Origin: Microbulbifer aggregans
GTDB taxonomy: Bacteria; Pseudomonadota; Gammaproteobacteria; Pseudomonadales; Cellvibrionaceae
Direction of reading: 5' to 3'
Length of the DNA: 64,000 bases
NCBI RefSeq assembly: GCF_020524005.1
Contig: NZ_JAIVKK010000005.1
Coordinates: 124,001-188,000 of the forward strand
Shown: positions 46,205-55,448 of the stretch, in pieces
Layout: each line of letters opens with the position of its first letter
Numbering within the stretch: position 1 is the stretch's first letter
Position numbers and translations under genes: made by a program
The notes under the pieces: model-generated
What the model was told of the DNA's origin: nothing
Seen by the model: the letters and a program-made list of their open reading frames with translations, nothing else
Database searches by the model: none

Positions 46205-46444
46205 TCAGGCAGTTTCTTTCAGCAGCTTGCTGACGCGGTCAGACACTTGCGCGCCTTGACCCACCCAAAATTCAACGCGCTCGCGATCCACACGCAGACG
46301 CTCTTCCTGACCGCGTGCAACCGGGTTGAAAAAGCCAACACGCTCAATGAAACGACCGTCGCGGGATTTGCGGCTGTCGGTCACAGTCAGGTGATAAAAC
46401 GGGCGCTTCTTCGCACCACCACGAGCCAAACGAATGGTTACCAT
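46205..46444 (-). CDS. rpsP: 30S ribosomal protein S16
   Basis: Ribosomal protein S16, 79 residues: [41 protein letters not shown] is conserved. ATG 46442-46444 follows AGGAT; the frame is open far upstream but that has no family similarity. The 236 bases up to ffh contain a -10-like TAGAAT on the minus strand (46590-46595) that may start this operon; no good -35 was seen. Confidence 0.97.
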   Translation of the reverse strand: MVTIRLARGGAKKRPFYHLTVTDSRKSRDGRFIERVGFFNPVARGQEERLRVDRERVEFWVGQGAQVSDRVSKLLKETA

Positions 46445-46680
46445 GTAGCTATCCTGTAGTTTCAACACTAGCCGGTCGCAATTGCAAACCGGGGGATTTC
46501 CGCCTCGCGGCGGTAACACAGACCCTGCAAAAACAAAATCTGCTTTAAAATCAATTAACAGCAAGCACAGGCCCGCTGAAAGGCGGCGTATTCTAATGTA
46601 CACACCAGGGTTTGTATAGCGCCAGTTGCAAACCCGGCAAAACCCCTGCCAGCACCCCAAAAACCGCCGCGACAGACCTC

Positions 46681-48102
46681 TTACTTCTTGCGGAAACCGG
46701 GTGGCAGACCGCCAGGCATACCGCCACCGAGCCCACCGCCAAGACCACCTGCGCCACCCATGCCCGGGAGACCGCCCATGCCGCGCATAAGCTTGCCCAT
46801 ACCACCACCCTTGAGCTTTTTCATCATCTTGCCCATCTGCTTGTGCTGTTTGAGCAGGCGATTCAGATCCTGAATCTGGGTGCCGGAGCCCATTGTAATA
46901 CGGCGTTTGCGAGAGCCGTTCAACAATTCGGGATTGCGCCGCTCTTCAGGCGTCATGGAGCCGATCATAGCGTCCATACGACGAAATTCTTTACCCATGT
47001 CGGCCTTCTGGGCCGCCTGTGCCAGACCGCCCATACCCGGCATCTTGTCCATCAGGGCTCCCAGGCCACCCATGTTCTGCATCTGCTGCAGCTGATCTCG
47101 CAAGTCTTCCAGGTCGAACCCTTTGCCCTTCTGGACTTTCTTGACGAGCTTCTCAGCCTTGGACTTGTCGATGGTCTGCTCGGCCTGCTCGATCAGGGAC
47201 AGGATGTCGCCCATACCCAGGATCCGCGAGGCGATCCGGTCCGGGTGGAATGTCTCGAGCGCGTCCGTCTTTTCACCAACACCGATAAACTTGATCGGCT
47301 TGCCAGTCACATGCCGGACAGACAGTGCCGCACCACCGCGGGCATCACCATCGGCCTTGGTGAGGATGACACCGGTAAGCGGCAGGGCATCATTGAAGAC
47401 ACTGGCGGTGTTCACCGCGTCCTGCCCGATCATCGCATCGATCACGAACAGGGTTTCCGCAGGATCCAGCGCCTTGTGCAGCCCACGGATCTCATCCATC
47501 AGCTGCTCATCAATATGCAAGCGACCGGCCGTGTCCACAATCAGTACATCGGCGAACTGCTTGCGAGCAGCATCGACCGCACCCATCGCGATATCCACCG
47601 GCTTCTGATCCGGCGACGACGGGTGAAACAGGGCGCCGACCTCTCCAGCCAGCGTCTCGAGCTGCTTGATGGCAGCAGGACGGTAGACGTCCGCACTCAC
47701 CACCATAACCTTTTTCTTTTCGCGCTCCTGAAGGTATTTGGAGAGCTTGGCCACACTAGTGGTTTTACCCGCACCCTGCAGGCCCGCCATCAGGATCACG
47801 GCCGGCGGCTGAACAGCAAGGTTCAGCGGGGTAGCAGCCTCACCCATCACACTGACCAACTCGTCCTGAACAATCTTGACGAACTGCTGGCCCGGATTCA
47901 GGGCCTTACTCACTTTCTGGCCAACGGCGGCGGCTCGCACCTGCTGCACAAACGCCTTGACGACTGGCAGCGCCACATCGGCCTCAAGCAATGCTTTGCG
48001 CACTTCGCGCAACGTATCGCGGATATTGTCGTCCGTCAGACGCGCCTTACCCGTAACCTTTTTTAAAGCTGACGATAAACGGTCGCTCAGGTTGTCGAAC
48101 AT
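46681..48102 (-). CDS. ffh: Signal recognition particle protein Ffh
   Basis: SRP GTPase that targets nascent membrane proteins with 4.5S RNA and FtsY. The 473-residue protein has the N domain and the G domain ([40 protein letters not shown]). The Met-rich M domain is followed by a Gly/Met-rich tail. AAGGTG precedes the ATG. It is divergent from the ypjD-like gene, and rpsP follows, the same neighbourhood as in E. coli. Confidence 0.97.
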   Translation of the reverse strand: MFDNLSDRLSSALKKVTGKARLTDDNIRDTLREVRKALLEADVALPVVKAFVQQVRAAAVGQKVSKALNPGQQFVKIVQDELVSVMGEAATPLNLAVQPPAVILMAGLQGAGKTTSVAKLSKYLQEREKKKVMVVSADVYRPAAIKQLETLAGEVGALFHPSSPDQKPVDIAMGAVDAARKQFADVLIVDTAGRLHIDEQLMDEIRGLHKALDPAETLFVIDAMIGQDAVNTASVFNDALPLTGVILTKADGDARGGAALSVRHVTGKPIKFIGVGEKTDALETFHPDRIASRILGMGDILSLIEQAEQTIDKSKAEKLVKKVQKGKGFDLEDLRDQLQQMQNMGGLGALMDKMPGMGGLAQAAQKADMGKEFRRMDAMIGSMTPEERRNPELLNGSRKRRITMGSGTQIQDLNRLLKQHKQMGKMMKKLKGGGMGKLMRGMGGLPGMGGAGGLGGGLGGGMPGGLPPGFRKK

Positions 48103-48315
48103 ATCACCTTCTCAATCGCAATTTTGGCTGGCAGCGGGCCCCTGGCCCGGAAAACGCGGCAGTATATCCCAGCGGGACGCGTTTGTCGGGCGCGGATTAT
48201 ATACATCTCACACCTCAATCGCCCATCTCGCCCCACCCACACCCTCTCCTGCCCTTTCCAGCGCCGGCGCGCTGTGACAAACTCCCCGCCACGAAAATAA
48301 TTGATGGAAGATTCG

Positions 48316-49116
48316 ATGGCGGGTCTCGCCCACTGGACGGCAATAGCACTGTACATAGTCACTACAGGCGTAGCGGCTACGGCCCTTATTCGCCAGCGTC
48401 AGCCCAGCAAATCACTGTTCCTGGGACTGCTCACCTGTGCCCTGATCGCCCACGGTATTTCCCTCAAGCATATTCTGCTCGCCGACTCCGGGTTTCGATT
48501 CGACCTGTCGGCCATGCTGTCCCTGATTGCCTGGTCAGTCATGCTGCTGCTTCTGATCCTTTCCCGGAGACACCAGCTGACACTTTTAATCCTCGCCGCA
48601 ACGCCACTTGCTGCCATCGCGGAGCTCGCTGCCGTACACGCCTGGGGTGGCGTACCCCCGCGCCAACAAATATCGCCCGGCATCGCCGCACACGCTCTAC
48701 TTTCCATCTCAGCCTATTCCATGCTGACGCTGGCCACCCTACAGGCCCTCTACCTCTACTGGCTCAACCAGCAGCTCCATAACCACCGTCCGTCCGGGGC
48801 CAGTCGCTTCCTGCCGCCACTACAGACGATGGAAAGCCTGCTGTTTGGCCTGATCGCATTTGGCCAACTATTGCTAACCGCATCGCTCCTCACCGGCGCA
48901 CTGTTCATGGAGGATATGTTCGCCCAACACCTGGTACACAAAACCGCTCTCTCCATCCTCGCCTGGATCCTGTACAGCATTCTGCTGTGGGGACACTGGA
49001 AGCAAGGCTGGCGTGGAAATACCGCCGTTCGCTGGACGCTGAGTGCCTTTGCTGTACTGATGCTGGCCTTTTTTGGCAGCAAACTGGCACTGGAAGTCAT
49101 TTTGCACCGGGGCTAG
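48316..49116 (+). CDS. ypjD: CcsA-family inner-membrane protein (YpjD type)
   Basis: A 266-residue membrane protein with about eight helices, similar to E. coli YpjD and to the CcsA/ResC cytochrome c assembly family. The C-terminal half shows the family pattern FSISAYSMLTLATLQALYLYWLN-like helix, HKTALSILAWILYSILLWGHWKQGWRG and a final helix. The histidines in HKTALS and GHWKQGWRG correspond to conserved positions; haem binding is not shown. I start at ATG 48316 because GGAAG lies 5 bases upstream. Context ffh / ypjD - corB is as in E. coli. Role unknown. Confidence 0.82.
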   Translation: MAGLAHWTAIALYIVTTGVAATALIRQRQPSKSLFLGLLTCALIAHGISLKHILLADSGFRFDLSAMLSLIAWSVMLLLLILSRRHQLTLLILAATPLAAIAELAAVHAWGGVPPRQQISPGIAAHALLSISAYSMLTLATLQALYLYWLNQQLHNHRPSGASRFLPPLQTMESLLFGLIAFGQLLLTASLLTGALFMEDMFAQHLVHKTALSILAWILYSILLWGHWKQGWRGNTAVRWTLSAFAVLMLAFFGSKLALEVILHRG

Positions 49117-49185
49117 CAGACCCAAACTTGCGAGCCGGGACAATCTGTTCCAATATCGCCCTATTCCCAAAAAAAGAGTTCCCCC

Positions 49186-50460
49186 TTGAACGAGATACCG
49201 CTCGGCCTGCTATTTGCATTGCTGGCTCTGCTGATTGCCATTTCCGCCTTCTTCTCCAGCTCCGAAACCAGCATGATGGCGCTCAATCGCTATCGTCTGC
49301 GCCACCAGGCGAAAAGCGGTCACCGCGGCGCCAAACGCGCCATGGAGATGCTCGCTCGCCCGGACAAGCTCATTGGCGTGATCCTGATCGGCAACAATCT
49401 GGTCAACATCCTCGCCTCGGTTATTGCCGGCGCAGTATTTACCAGCCTGTATGGCGATGCCGGCCTGGCCTATGCCACCATCGCACTTACGCTGATCATC
49501 CTCATATTTGCAGAGGTCACACCAAAGACCATCGCCGCCCTGCACCCGGAAAAAATTGCCTTCCCGGCCACCCTCATCCTGCGCCCACTGCTTTGGCTGC
49601 TCGCCCCGGTGGTATGGCTGGTGAGCAGCATCTCCAACCTGCTTGCACGCCTGGTCGGCGTGGAGACAACGGATCAGGGTGGCGAGGCGGAACACCTGGC
49701 CCCGGAAGAGCTTCGTTCCGTCGTGTTTGAATCCGGCGCACTCCTGCCCACCAAGCACAAAGGCATGCTGCTCAACGTGCTCGACCTCGACCAGGCCACG
49801 GTGGAAGACATCATGATCCCCCGCAACGAGGTCGTAGGTGTCGATCTGGACCACTCCGCAGAACAGATACTCGCGCAGCTCGCAGAGAGCAGTTACACCC
49901 GACTCCCGGTTTATCGCGGCGACATCAACCAGGTGGTAGGTATCCTGCACCTGCGTCGCGCAGCACAGATTCTTCGCGACGGGCCTGAGAAGCTTACGGC
50001 CGACACTCTAAAGGCCCACCTGAATGACCCCTACTTCGTCCCGGAAGCCACGCCGCTACCGACGCTACTGATGAACTTTCAGCAGAAAAAGCGCCGCATG
50101 GGCCTTGTGGTAGACGAGTATGGAGAAGTGATGGGAATCGTAACGCTGGAAGACCTGCTGGAAGAAATCGTTGGCGATTTCACAGCCAGCCCGGTACCCA
50201 GCGATGACGAGGAAATCGTCGCCCAGGAAGACGGCTGGTACCTTATTGATGGCGGCACCTCGATCCGGGAAATCAACCGAACCCTGCACTGGGAGCTCCC
50301 CACTGACGGCCCCAAAACCCTGAACGGCCTGATCATGGAACACCTGGAAAGCATCCCCGAAGGCAACATCAGCCTGTACCTGCAGACCTACCTGATCGAA
50401 ATCATGGAAGTCTCAGAGAAAATGATCACCAGCGCCCGCATAAAACAAATGGGCGGCTAA
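49186..50460 (+). CDS. corB: CNNM/CorC-type transporter protein CorB
   Basis: A 424-residue inner-membrane protein of the CNNM/CorB family (magnesium or cobalt transport/efflux). An N-terminal DUF21 domain with about four helices (SSSETSMMALNRYRLRH, GNNLVNILAS, FAEVTPKTIAALHPEKIAFP) is followed by two CBS domains (from VEDIMIPRNEVVGVDL to VTLEDLLEEIVGDF) and a CorC-HlyC C-terminal domain. TTG start (49186-49188) after AAGAG; the N-terminus aligns with E. coli YfjD (CorB). The stop codon lies in the loop of the rnhB terminator. Confidence 0.92.
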   Translation: MNEIPLGLLFALLALLIAISAFFSSSETSMMALNRYRLRHQAKSGHRGAKRAMEMLARPDKLIGVILIGNNLVNILASVIAGAVFTSLYGDAGLAYATIALTLIILIFAEVTPKTIAALHPEKIAFPATLILRPLLWLLAPVVWLVSSISNLLARLVGVETTDQGGEAEHLAPEELRSVVFESGALLPTKHKGMLLNVLDLDQATVEDIMIPRNEVVGVDLDHSAEQILAQLAESSYTRLPVYRGDINQVVGILHLRRAAQILRDGPEKLTADTLKAHLNDPYFVPEATPLPTLLMNFQQKKRRMGLVVDEYGEVMGIVTLEDLLEEIVGDFTASPVPSDDEEIVAQEDGWYLIDGGTSIREINRTLHWELPTDGPKTLNGLIMEHLESIPEGNISLYLQTYLIEIMEVSEKMITSARIKQMGG

Positions 50461-50469
50461 ACGCCGCCC
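50442..50469 (-). terminator. Intrinsic terminator after rnhB
   Basis: GGGCGGC and GCCGCCC enclose 5 bases (50451-50469); on the minus strand ATTTGTTTTAT follows. It ends the lpx-rnhB run and overlaps the last codons of corB. Confidence 0.7.
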
Positions 50470-50485
50470 ATCAAACACCTAACTC

Positions 50486-51100
50486 TTAAATCAATTCCAG
50501 CTGCCGCTTCACCGGCCCAAAACTGCGCCGGTGAACAGGCGTTGGCCCCAGGCGCTCCAGGGCCTCCATATGCACCTTGGTGGGATAGCCTTTGTGGCCA
50601 GCCAATCCGTAACCGGGAAAACGCTGATCGAGCTCCACCATTTCACGGTCACGAGTTACTTTCGCCAGTATGGAAGCCGCAGCAATTTCTGCTACGCGGT
50701 CATCACCCTTCACCACCGTATCGCAAGCATAAGCCCACACGGGCTTGCGGTTTCCATCCACCAAGACAAACTCCGGCTGCAGGGAAAGCTGCTCAACCGC
50801 GCGTCGCATTGCCAGAAGACTCGCCTGCAAAATATTCAGCTGGTCGATTTCTTCGACCGAAGCACGCGCGATTGCGAAAGAACGAGCCTTTGCACGTATT
50901 TCATCGAAGAGGTGTTCGCGCTTCTTTTCAGTGAGTTTTTTGGAATCTGCGAGCCCCTCAATAGGCTGGAGCGGATCCAGAATCACAGCTGCGGCTACGA
51001 CATCACCAGCCAAAGGCCCTCTGCCTACCTCGTCGACGCCGGCCAAATAATCGCCATCATAGGCACAGACATAGGGAGGGAGAGGTTTTTTGTTGGTCAT
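50486..51100 (-). CDS. rnhB: Ribonuclease HII
   Basis: Removes ribonucleotides and RNA-DNA hybrids. The 204-residue protein has [21 protein letters not shown] with the DE pair, VLVDGNRKP, and the [15 protein letters not shown] motif with catalytic acids. Follows lpxB by 45 bases, the standard lpxA-lpxB-rnhB order. Confidence 0.97.
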   Translation of the reverse strand: MTNKKPLPPYVCAYDGDYLAGVDEVGRGPLAGDVVAAAVILDPLQPIEGLADSKKLTEKKREHLFDEIRAKARSFAIARASVEEIDQLNILQASLLAMRRAVEQLSLQPEFVLVDGNRKPVWAYACDTVVKGDDRVAEIAAASILAKVTRDREMVELDQRFPGYGLAGHKGYPTKVHMEALERLGPTPVHRRSFGPVKRQLELI

Positions 51101-51145
51101 CGGCTGAACTGGCAGTAATAAAAGGTTGGAAGAAGTCGATCAGAG

Positions 51146-52318
51146 TCAGGAAGACTTGCGAGACTCAAGTAGCCGGTAAACGGCCTCAGCCGCTCGCTCG
51201 GAGGCATCGCGACGCAGCTGCTGGTGCAACTCGCTAAACTCCCGCTGCAACTGGTCCAGCAGCAACGGATCGTCAAAATATTGCAGAATTGCCGCACCCA
51301 ACGCCTCGGGCGTGGCGTCATCCTGCAAAATTTCCGGCACCAGCTCTCGCTGCGCCAATAGATTTGGCAGGGATACCCAGGGAGTGTGCAGCATCCGTGA
51401 AAATATTGCGTAAGAAAGCGCTGCCATCTTGTAGGCAACCACCATCGGCTTACCCATCAGCATCGTCTCCAGCGTCGCGGTACCTGAGGCGATCAAAACT
51501 GTATCCGCGGCCGCCAGTGCTGTTTGTGAATCGCCATCCAATAGCGTCAACGGCAACTCTGCACCACCCGGCATTTCCGCAATCTGGGCTTCCAGCTGTT
51601 GCCGGCGTTCGTCACTGGCAGCGGGCAATACAAACTTTAACCCCGGACGGCGCTGATGACACCACTTGGCCGCGTGCAAAAACAGCGGCCCAAGCAGACG
51701 CACCTCCCCCCCCCGGCTTCCCGGCAACAGCGCCACCAGCTGATCATCGCCAGAGAAACCCAGCTTTTTCCGGGCAGCCGCCACGTCAACATCCAGTGGA
51801 ATATCATCCGCCAGCGGGTGCCCCACGAAGGTCACAGGTACCTCGTGCTCGCGATAAAAGTCCGCCTCAAACGGCAACAAGGTAAGGATATGATCTACTG
51901 CGCGGGCAATTTTTTTGATGCGCCCACGCCGCCAGGCCCACACCGATGGACTCACATAGTGAACGGTAGGAATACCAGCGGCACGGAGCGACTCTTCCAA
52001 TCCGAGGTTAAAGTCCGGCGAATCTATACCGATAAAAACGTCTGGTGGATTCTGAATAAAATGCTGGCGAAGCGTCCGGCGGATTTTGAGCAGTTCAGGC
52101 AAGCGCTTCAAAGGCTCAACCAGCCCCATTACCGATAGCCTTTCCATCGGAAACAGCGATTCTGCACCGAGCGCCTGCATCCTCGGACCGGCAATACCGA
52201 CCACCTCAACCTGCGCATACCGCTTCTGCAGGGCGGCAATCAGCCCCGCACCCAGAATATCCCCTGACGCCTCACCTGCGAGCATTCCCACTCGCAGAGT
52301 AGCCTTGTTATCCGCCAC
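51146..52318 (-). CDS. lpxB: Lipid-A-disaccharide synthase
   Basis: Joins UDP-2,3-diacylglucosamine and lipid X to make the lipid A disaccharide. The 390-residue GT19 protein has [14 protein letters not shown] at the start, [30 protein letters not shown] and [27 protein letters not shown] start (52316-52318) with GAGG upstream, inside the end of lpxA. Confidence 0.97.
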   Translation of the reverse strand: MADNKATLRVGMLAGEASGDILGAGLIAALQKRYAQVEVVGIAGPRMQALGAESLFPMERLSVMGLVEPLKRLPELLKIRRTLRQHFIQNPPDVFIGIDSPDFNLGLEESLRAAGIPTVHYVSPSVWAWRRGRIKKIARAVDHILTLLPFEADFYREHEVPVTFVGHPLADDIPLDVDVAAARKKLGFSGDDQLVALLPGSRGGEVRLLGPLFLHAAKWCHQRRPGLKFVLPAASDERRQQLEAQIAEMPGGAELPLTLLDGDSQTALAAADTVLIASGTATLETMLMGKPMVVAYKMAALSYAIFSRMLHTPWVSLPNLLAQRELVPEILQDDATPEALGAAILQYFDDPLLLDQLQREFSELHQQLRRDASERAAEAVYRLLESRKSS

Positions 52319-52327
52319 CCAAATACC

Positions 52328-53107
52328 TCAGCGAACAATGCCGCGCGTGGATGTTGTAAGTGAATCAATCCAGGGCTGAACCACTGCGGATTGCTGGCGC
52401 AATTCCGCCAGAGATTCCAGCGCCTCATCAGTCGTAAGGCCCCGTCGATAAACGACCTTATACGCCTTGTTGATCAGTGCGATATCCTCGCGACTGAAGC
52501 CCCGACGGCGCAAACCTTCTGCATTGATCGTCTTGGCCTCTGCGGGATTCCCGGCAACCATTACGTAAGCAGGAACATCTTTCCCCACCCCAGCGCCCAT
52601 ACCGGTAAACGCATGCTCACCAATCGTGCAGTGCTGGTGCACCAGGGTATAACCACTGAGAATTGCCCAATCCTTCACAATGACGTGCCCGGCAAGCGCG
52701 ACGTTGTTCACCAGAATGGTGTTATTTCCGATCACACTGTCATGACCAATATGGGCATAGGCCATAAGCAGGTTTCCGTCACCTATCGTGGTTTCCCCAC
52801 GATCCTGCACCGTACCGCGATGGATAGTGACCCCTTCTCGAATGACATTGTCATCGCCGATAACCAACGTGGTCGGCTCGCCACGGTATTTTTTATCAGG
52901 TGTATCCTGACCTACCGTCGCAAACTGGTAAATCCGATTGTTCTTTCCGAGCCTGGTTGGACCGCTCAAGACGACGTGCGAAGTAAGCTCGCAGCCATCT
53001 CCGATCTCCACATCTGCCCCGACCACCGAATACGGCCCGATTTGCACCCCTTCACCAATTTTTGCCGACTCGTCGACAATTGCGGTTGGGTGAATATTGG
53101 TTTCCAT
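52328..53107 (-). CDS. lpxA: UDP-N-acetylglucosamine acyltransferase
   Basis: First step of lipid A synthesis. The 259-residue protein is a left-handed beta-helix built of hexapeptide repeats (IHPTAIVDESAKIGEGVQIG and so on) with the catalytic histidine region MAYAHIGHDSVIGN and a helical C-terminal domain. 92 bases after fabZ, 9 bases before lpxB. Confidence 0.97.
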   Translation of the reverse strand: METNIHPTAIVDESAKIGEGVQIGPYSVVGADVEIGDGCELTSHVVLSGPTRLGKNNRIYQFATVGQDTPDKKYRGEPTTLVIGDDNVIREGVTIHRGTVQDRGETTIGDGNLLMAYAHIGHDSVIGNNTILVNNVALAGHVIVKDWAILSGYTLVHQHCTIGEHAFTGMGAGVGKDVPAYVMVAGNPAEAKTINAEGLRRRGFSREDIALINKAYKVVYRRGLTTDEALESLAELRQQSAVVQPWIDSLTTSTRGIVR

Positions 53108-53199
53108 TCTGTAACTTTCTCCTCGCCGGCATAGGGCTACGGCGCAGGTACTTTACTCCCGGGTGAAAAATGGAATATCAGCTATTCCGCACACCCGGT

Positions 53200-53637
53200 T
53201 CAGACTTTTTTCACCGCACAGAGGATATCTGCAGATGCGGCCAGCTCTCCATCAACGCTCGCCTTGCCGGCAAATTTCCAAATGCCACGGCGCTCGGAAA
53301 CTACTTCCGACTCAAGCTGTAAACGATCACCAGGAACTACCTGACGCTTAAACCGGACATTATCAATACCAGCAAAAAGGTAGAGGTAACCGTCTTCCGG
53401 CTTTTGACCCAGCGATTTGAAACCGAGAATACCGGAAACCTGAGCCAGTGCCTCAACAATCATAACGCCCGGAAAAATAGGCATTTCCGGAAAGTGCCCA
53501 TTAAACACCTCTTCGTTTATGGAGATGTTTTTATACCCCTTGATCCACTTACCTTCTTCCAGCTCAACAACGCGATCCACCAGAAGGAAAGGATAGCGGT
53601 GTGGAAGGTATTGACGAATTTCCCGAACGTCCATCAT
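53200..53637 (-). CDS. fabZ: 3-hydroxyacyl-ACP dehydratase FabZ
   Basis: Dehydrates 3-hydroxyacyl-ACP and competes with LpxA/LpxD for their substrate. The 145-residue hot-dog-fold protein has [13 protein letters not shown] (catalytic His), [21 protein letters not shown] (catalytic Glu) and ends CAVKKV. Between lpxD and lpxA, as usual. Two adjacent ATGs are possible; the first is used. Confidence 0.97.
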   Translation of the reverse strand: MMDVREIRQYLPHRYPFLLVDRVVELEEGKWIKGYKNISINEEVFNGHFPEMPIFPGVMIVEALAQVSGILGFKSLGQKPEDGYLYLFAGIDNVRFKRQVVPGDRLQLESEVVSERRGIWKFAGKASVDGELAASADILCAVKKV

Positions 53638-53722
53638 GACGAATTGTCCCCAGAAACCACTTCGGGGCGTCGAACGCCCCGAAAATAACCAATTGAACTA
53701 TTTTAAACTACCCGGCGATGAC

Positions 53723-54781
53723 TCAACTGTCATCCTCACCGGAGGATTCTCTCTGCAGCTGCCGCTCCAACTCGCGAAGGCGACGGGACATCTGATCCAG
53801 CTGTCCGAAACGCACTGCATTTTTTCGCCAGGAACGGTTGTCCGAAAATGGCGTGCCGCTGGAGTAGGAACCGGGCTCATCAATGGATTTAGTGACCAGC
53901 GTTCGCGCTGTTACATGACTAGAATCCGCAATCGTGATGTGTCCGACGATGCCCGCACCACCAGCTATCGTGCAATGCTTGCCAATAACAGCACTACCCG
54001 CAACAGCCGAACAGGCCGCCATGGCTGAGTAGTCACCAATCCGCACATTGTGCGCGATTTGCACCATATTGTCGATCTTCACACCGCGGCCGATGACCGT
54101 ATTGCCAAGTGCACCCCGGTCAATACAGGTACAGGCTCCAATTTCGACCTCATCGCCAATTTCAACCCCGCCCAGCTGATGGATTTTAATCCACCTCTTC
54201 TGGTGCGGCGCAAATCCAAACCCATCCGCACCAATCACGGTATGACTGTGGATGATACAGTCGGCACCGATCGAGCACCCGTGGTAAACCACTACACTCG
54301 GGTATAGCCGGGATCGAGCACCGATTTCACTTCCCTCGCCGACTACACTGTTCGCACCGATCACCACGCCTTCAGCAATACGTACATATGCCTCAACAAC
54401 GGCCCCAGGTCCAATATAGGCGCTGGGGTGCACTTCTGCTGCAGGGTGAACATTCGCGGACGCTTCCACACCGGGGACATACTGGGGGGTGGAGTCATAA
54501 ATCGCCGAGGCTTCGGCGAATGCCAGATAGGGATTCCGGACCACCAGCGCGCTCACGGGACAACTGTCCGCAAGATCCTCGGTGACCAATACTGCGCAGG
54601 CACGAGTCACACTGAGATAACGCCGGTAATTGGCACTCGCCAGAAAGCTGACCTGCCCGGCATCGGCATCCTGTAGCGTACTGAGGCCGGTAGGTACCTG
54701 ATTGGCGCTGGCTCCTGAGGCCAGGCGCAGTTCTGCGCCCAGCCTTTCAGCCAACTGCGCCAGTGTTGGCTGTTCGCTCAT
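53723..54781 (-). CDS. lpxD: UDP-3-O-(3-hydroxyacyl)glucosamine N-acyltransferase
   Basis: Third step of lipid A synthesis. The 352-residue protein has the N-terminal uridine-binding domain (AGQVSFLASANYRRYL), a hexapeptide beta-helix and the catalytic region with IAHNVRIGDYSAMAACSAVAGSA. A C-terminal coiled-coil extension (RFGQLDQMSRRLRELERQLQ) follows. Preceded by skp and bamA on the same strand. Confidence 0.97.
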   Translation of the reverse strand: MSEQPTLAQLAERLGAELRLASGASANQVPTGLSTLQDADAGQVSFLASANYRRYLSVTRACAVLVTEDLADSCPVSALVVRNPYLAFAEASAIYDSTPQYVPGVEASANVHPAAEVHPSAYIGPGAVVEAYVRIAEGVVIGANSVVGEGSEIGARSRLYPSVVVYHGCSIGADCIIHSHTVIGADGFGFAPHQKRWIKIHQLGGVEIGDEVEIGACTCIDRGALGNTVIGRGVKIDNMVQIAHNVRIGDYSAMAACSAVAGSAVIGKHCTIAGGAGIVGHITIADSSHVTARTLVTKSIDEPGSYSSGTPFSDNRSWRKNAVRFGQLDQMSRRLRELERQLQRESSGEDDS

Positions 54782-54813
54782 GAAGGGTATTTTTCCCGAT
54801 AAAGATCCGCTGC

Positions 54814-55329
54814 TTACTTCGCAGCGTTCATGCGTTTAACAACCTCAGCAGTGAGGTCAGTATTGGGGCCGGCGAATACTGCGGCATTGGCATCGAGCAC
54901 CAGATCAAGCTTCTGCTCCTTGATCACCGCTTCCATCGCACTCTTGGCTTTAGGCACCATGGACTTCTGGATCTCCTGAACAGCCTGGGCCTCCATAGCA
55001 CGCAATTTCTTAACCGCAGTTTCCAGGTCTGAGCGCTTGAAGTTCATTTTGCGCTGCTGCTCTGCTTTCTTTTCATCAGACCAGGTAACGCCGTTCTTCT
55101 TGGCGTCTTCCGCCATTTTTTGCATTTCCGCCTGAACACCTTCAGCACTGCTCTGCAGCTGAGAGTACTCCGAGCTGGTTTTCAACGCATTGATTTTGGA
55201 CTTGGCCACTTCAGTGCTCATGATCGCAGCCTGGAAATTCACTACAGCCACCTTGGTCTGCGCCAGGGCCATACCAGAAAACATCAGGCCCGCGAACAGA
55301 ACTGCGGTCACTTTTACTGATTTGAACAC
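54814..55329 (-). CDS. skp: Periplasmic chaperone Skp (OmpH)
   Basis: Trimeric holdase that carries unfolded outer-membrane proteins to BamA. The 171-residue protein has a cleavable signal (to GMALAQ, about residue 23), the beta core TKVAVVNFQAAI, and two long basic/acidic helices forming the tentacles. GTG start with GGAGA 7 bases upstream. It follows bamA by 119 bases. Confidence 0.93.
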   Translation of the reverse strand: MFKSVKVTAVLFAGLMFSGMALAQTKVAVVNFQAAIMSTEVAKSKINALKTSSEYSQLQSSAEGVQAEMQKMAEDAKKNGVTWSDEKKAEQQRKMNFKRSDLETAVKKLRAMEAQAVQEIQKSMVPKAKSAMEAVIKEQKLDLVLDANAAVFAGPNTDLTAEVVKRMNAAK

Positions 55330-55448
55330 GTTAATTCTCCGTATTTCTGACGGCTGCAGATTAAAACCGCAACCAGTTTTATTTTAAGAGACAGCAATAA
55401 CTGCCCATACCCCAAACGATCGCAATCGCCGATTAAACAGATCTGAAC

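Noticed and set aside
46612..48066. A very long open frame on the plus strand opposite ffh.
   Set aside because: Ffh on the minus strand is certain; the opposite frame is open only because of codon bias and shows no family features.
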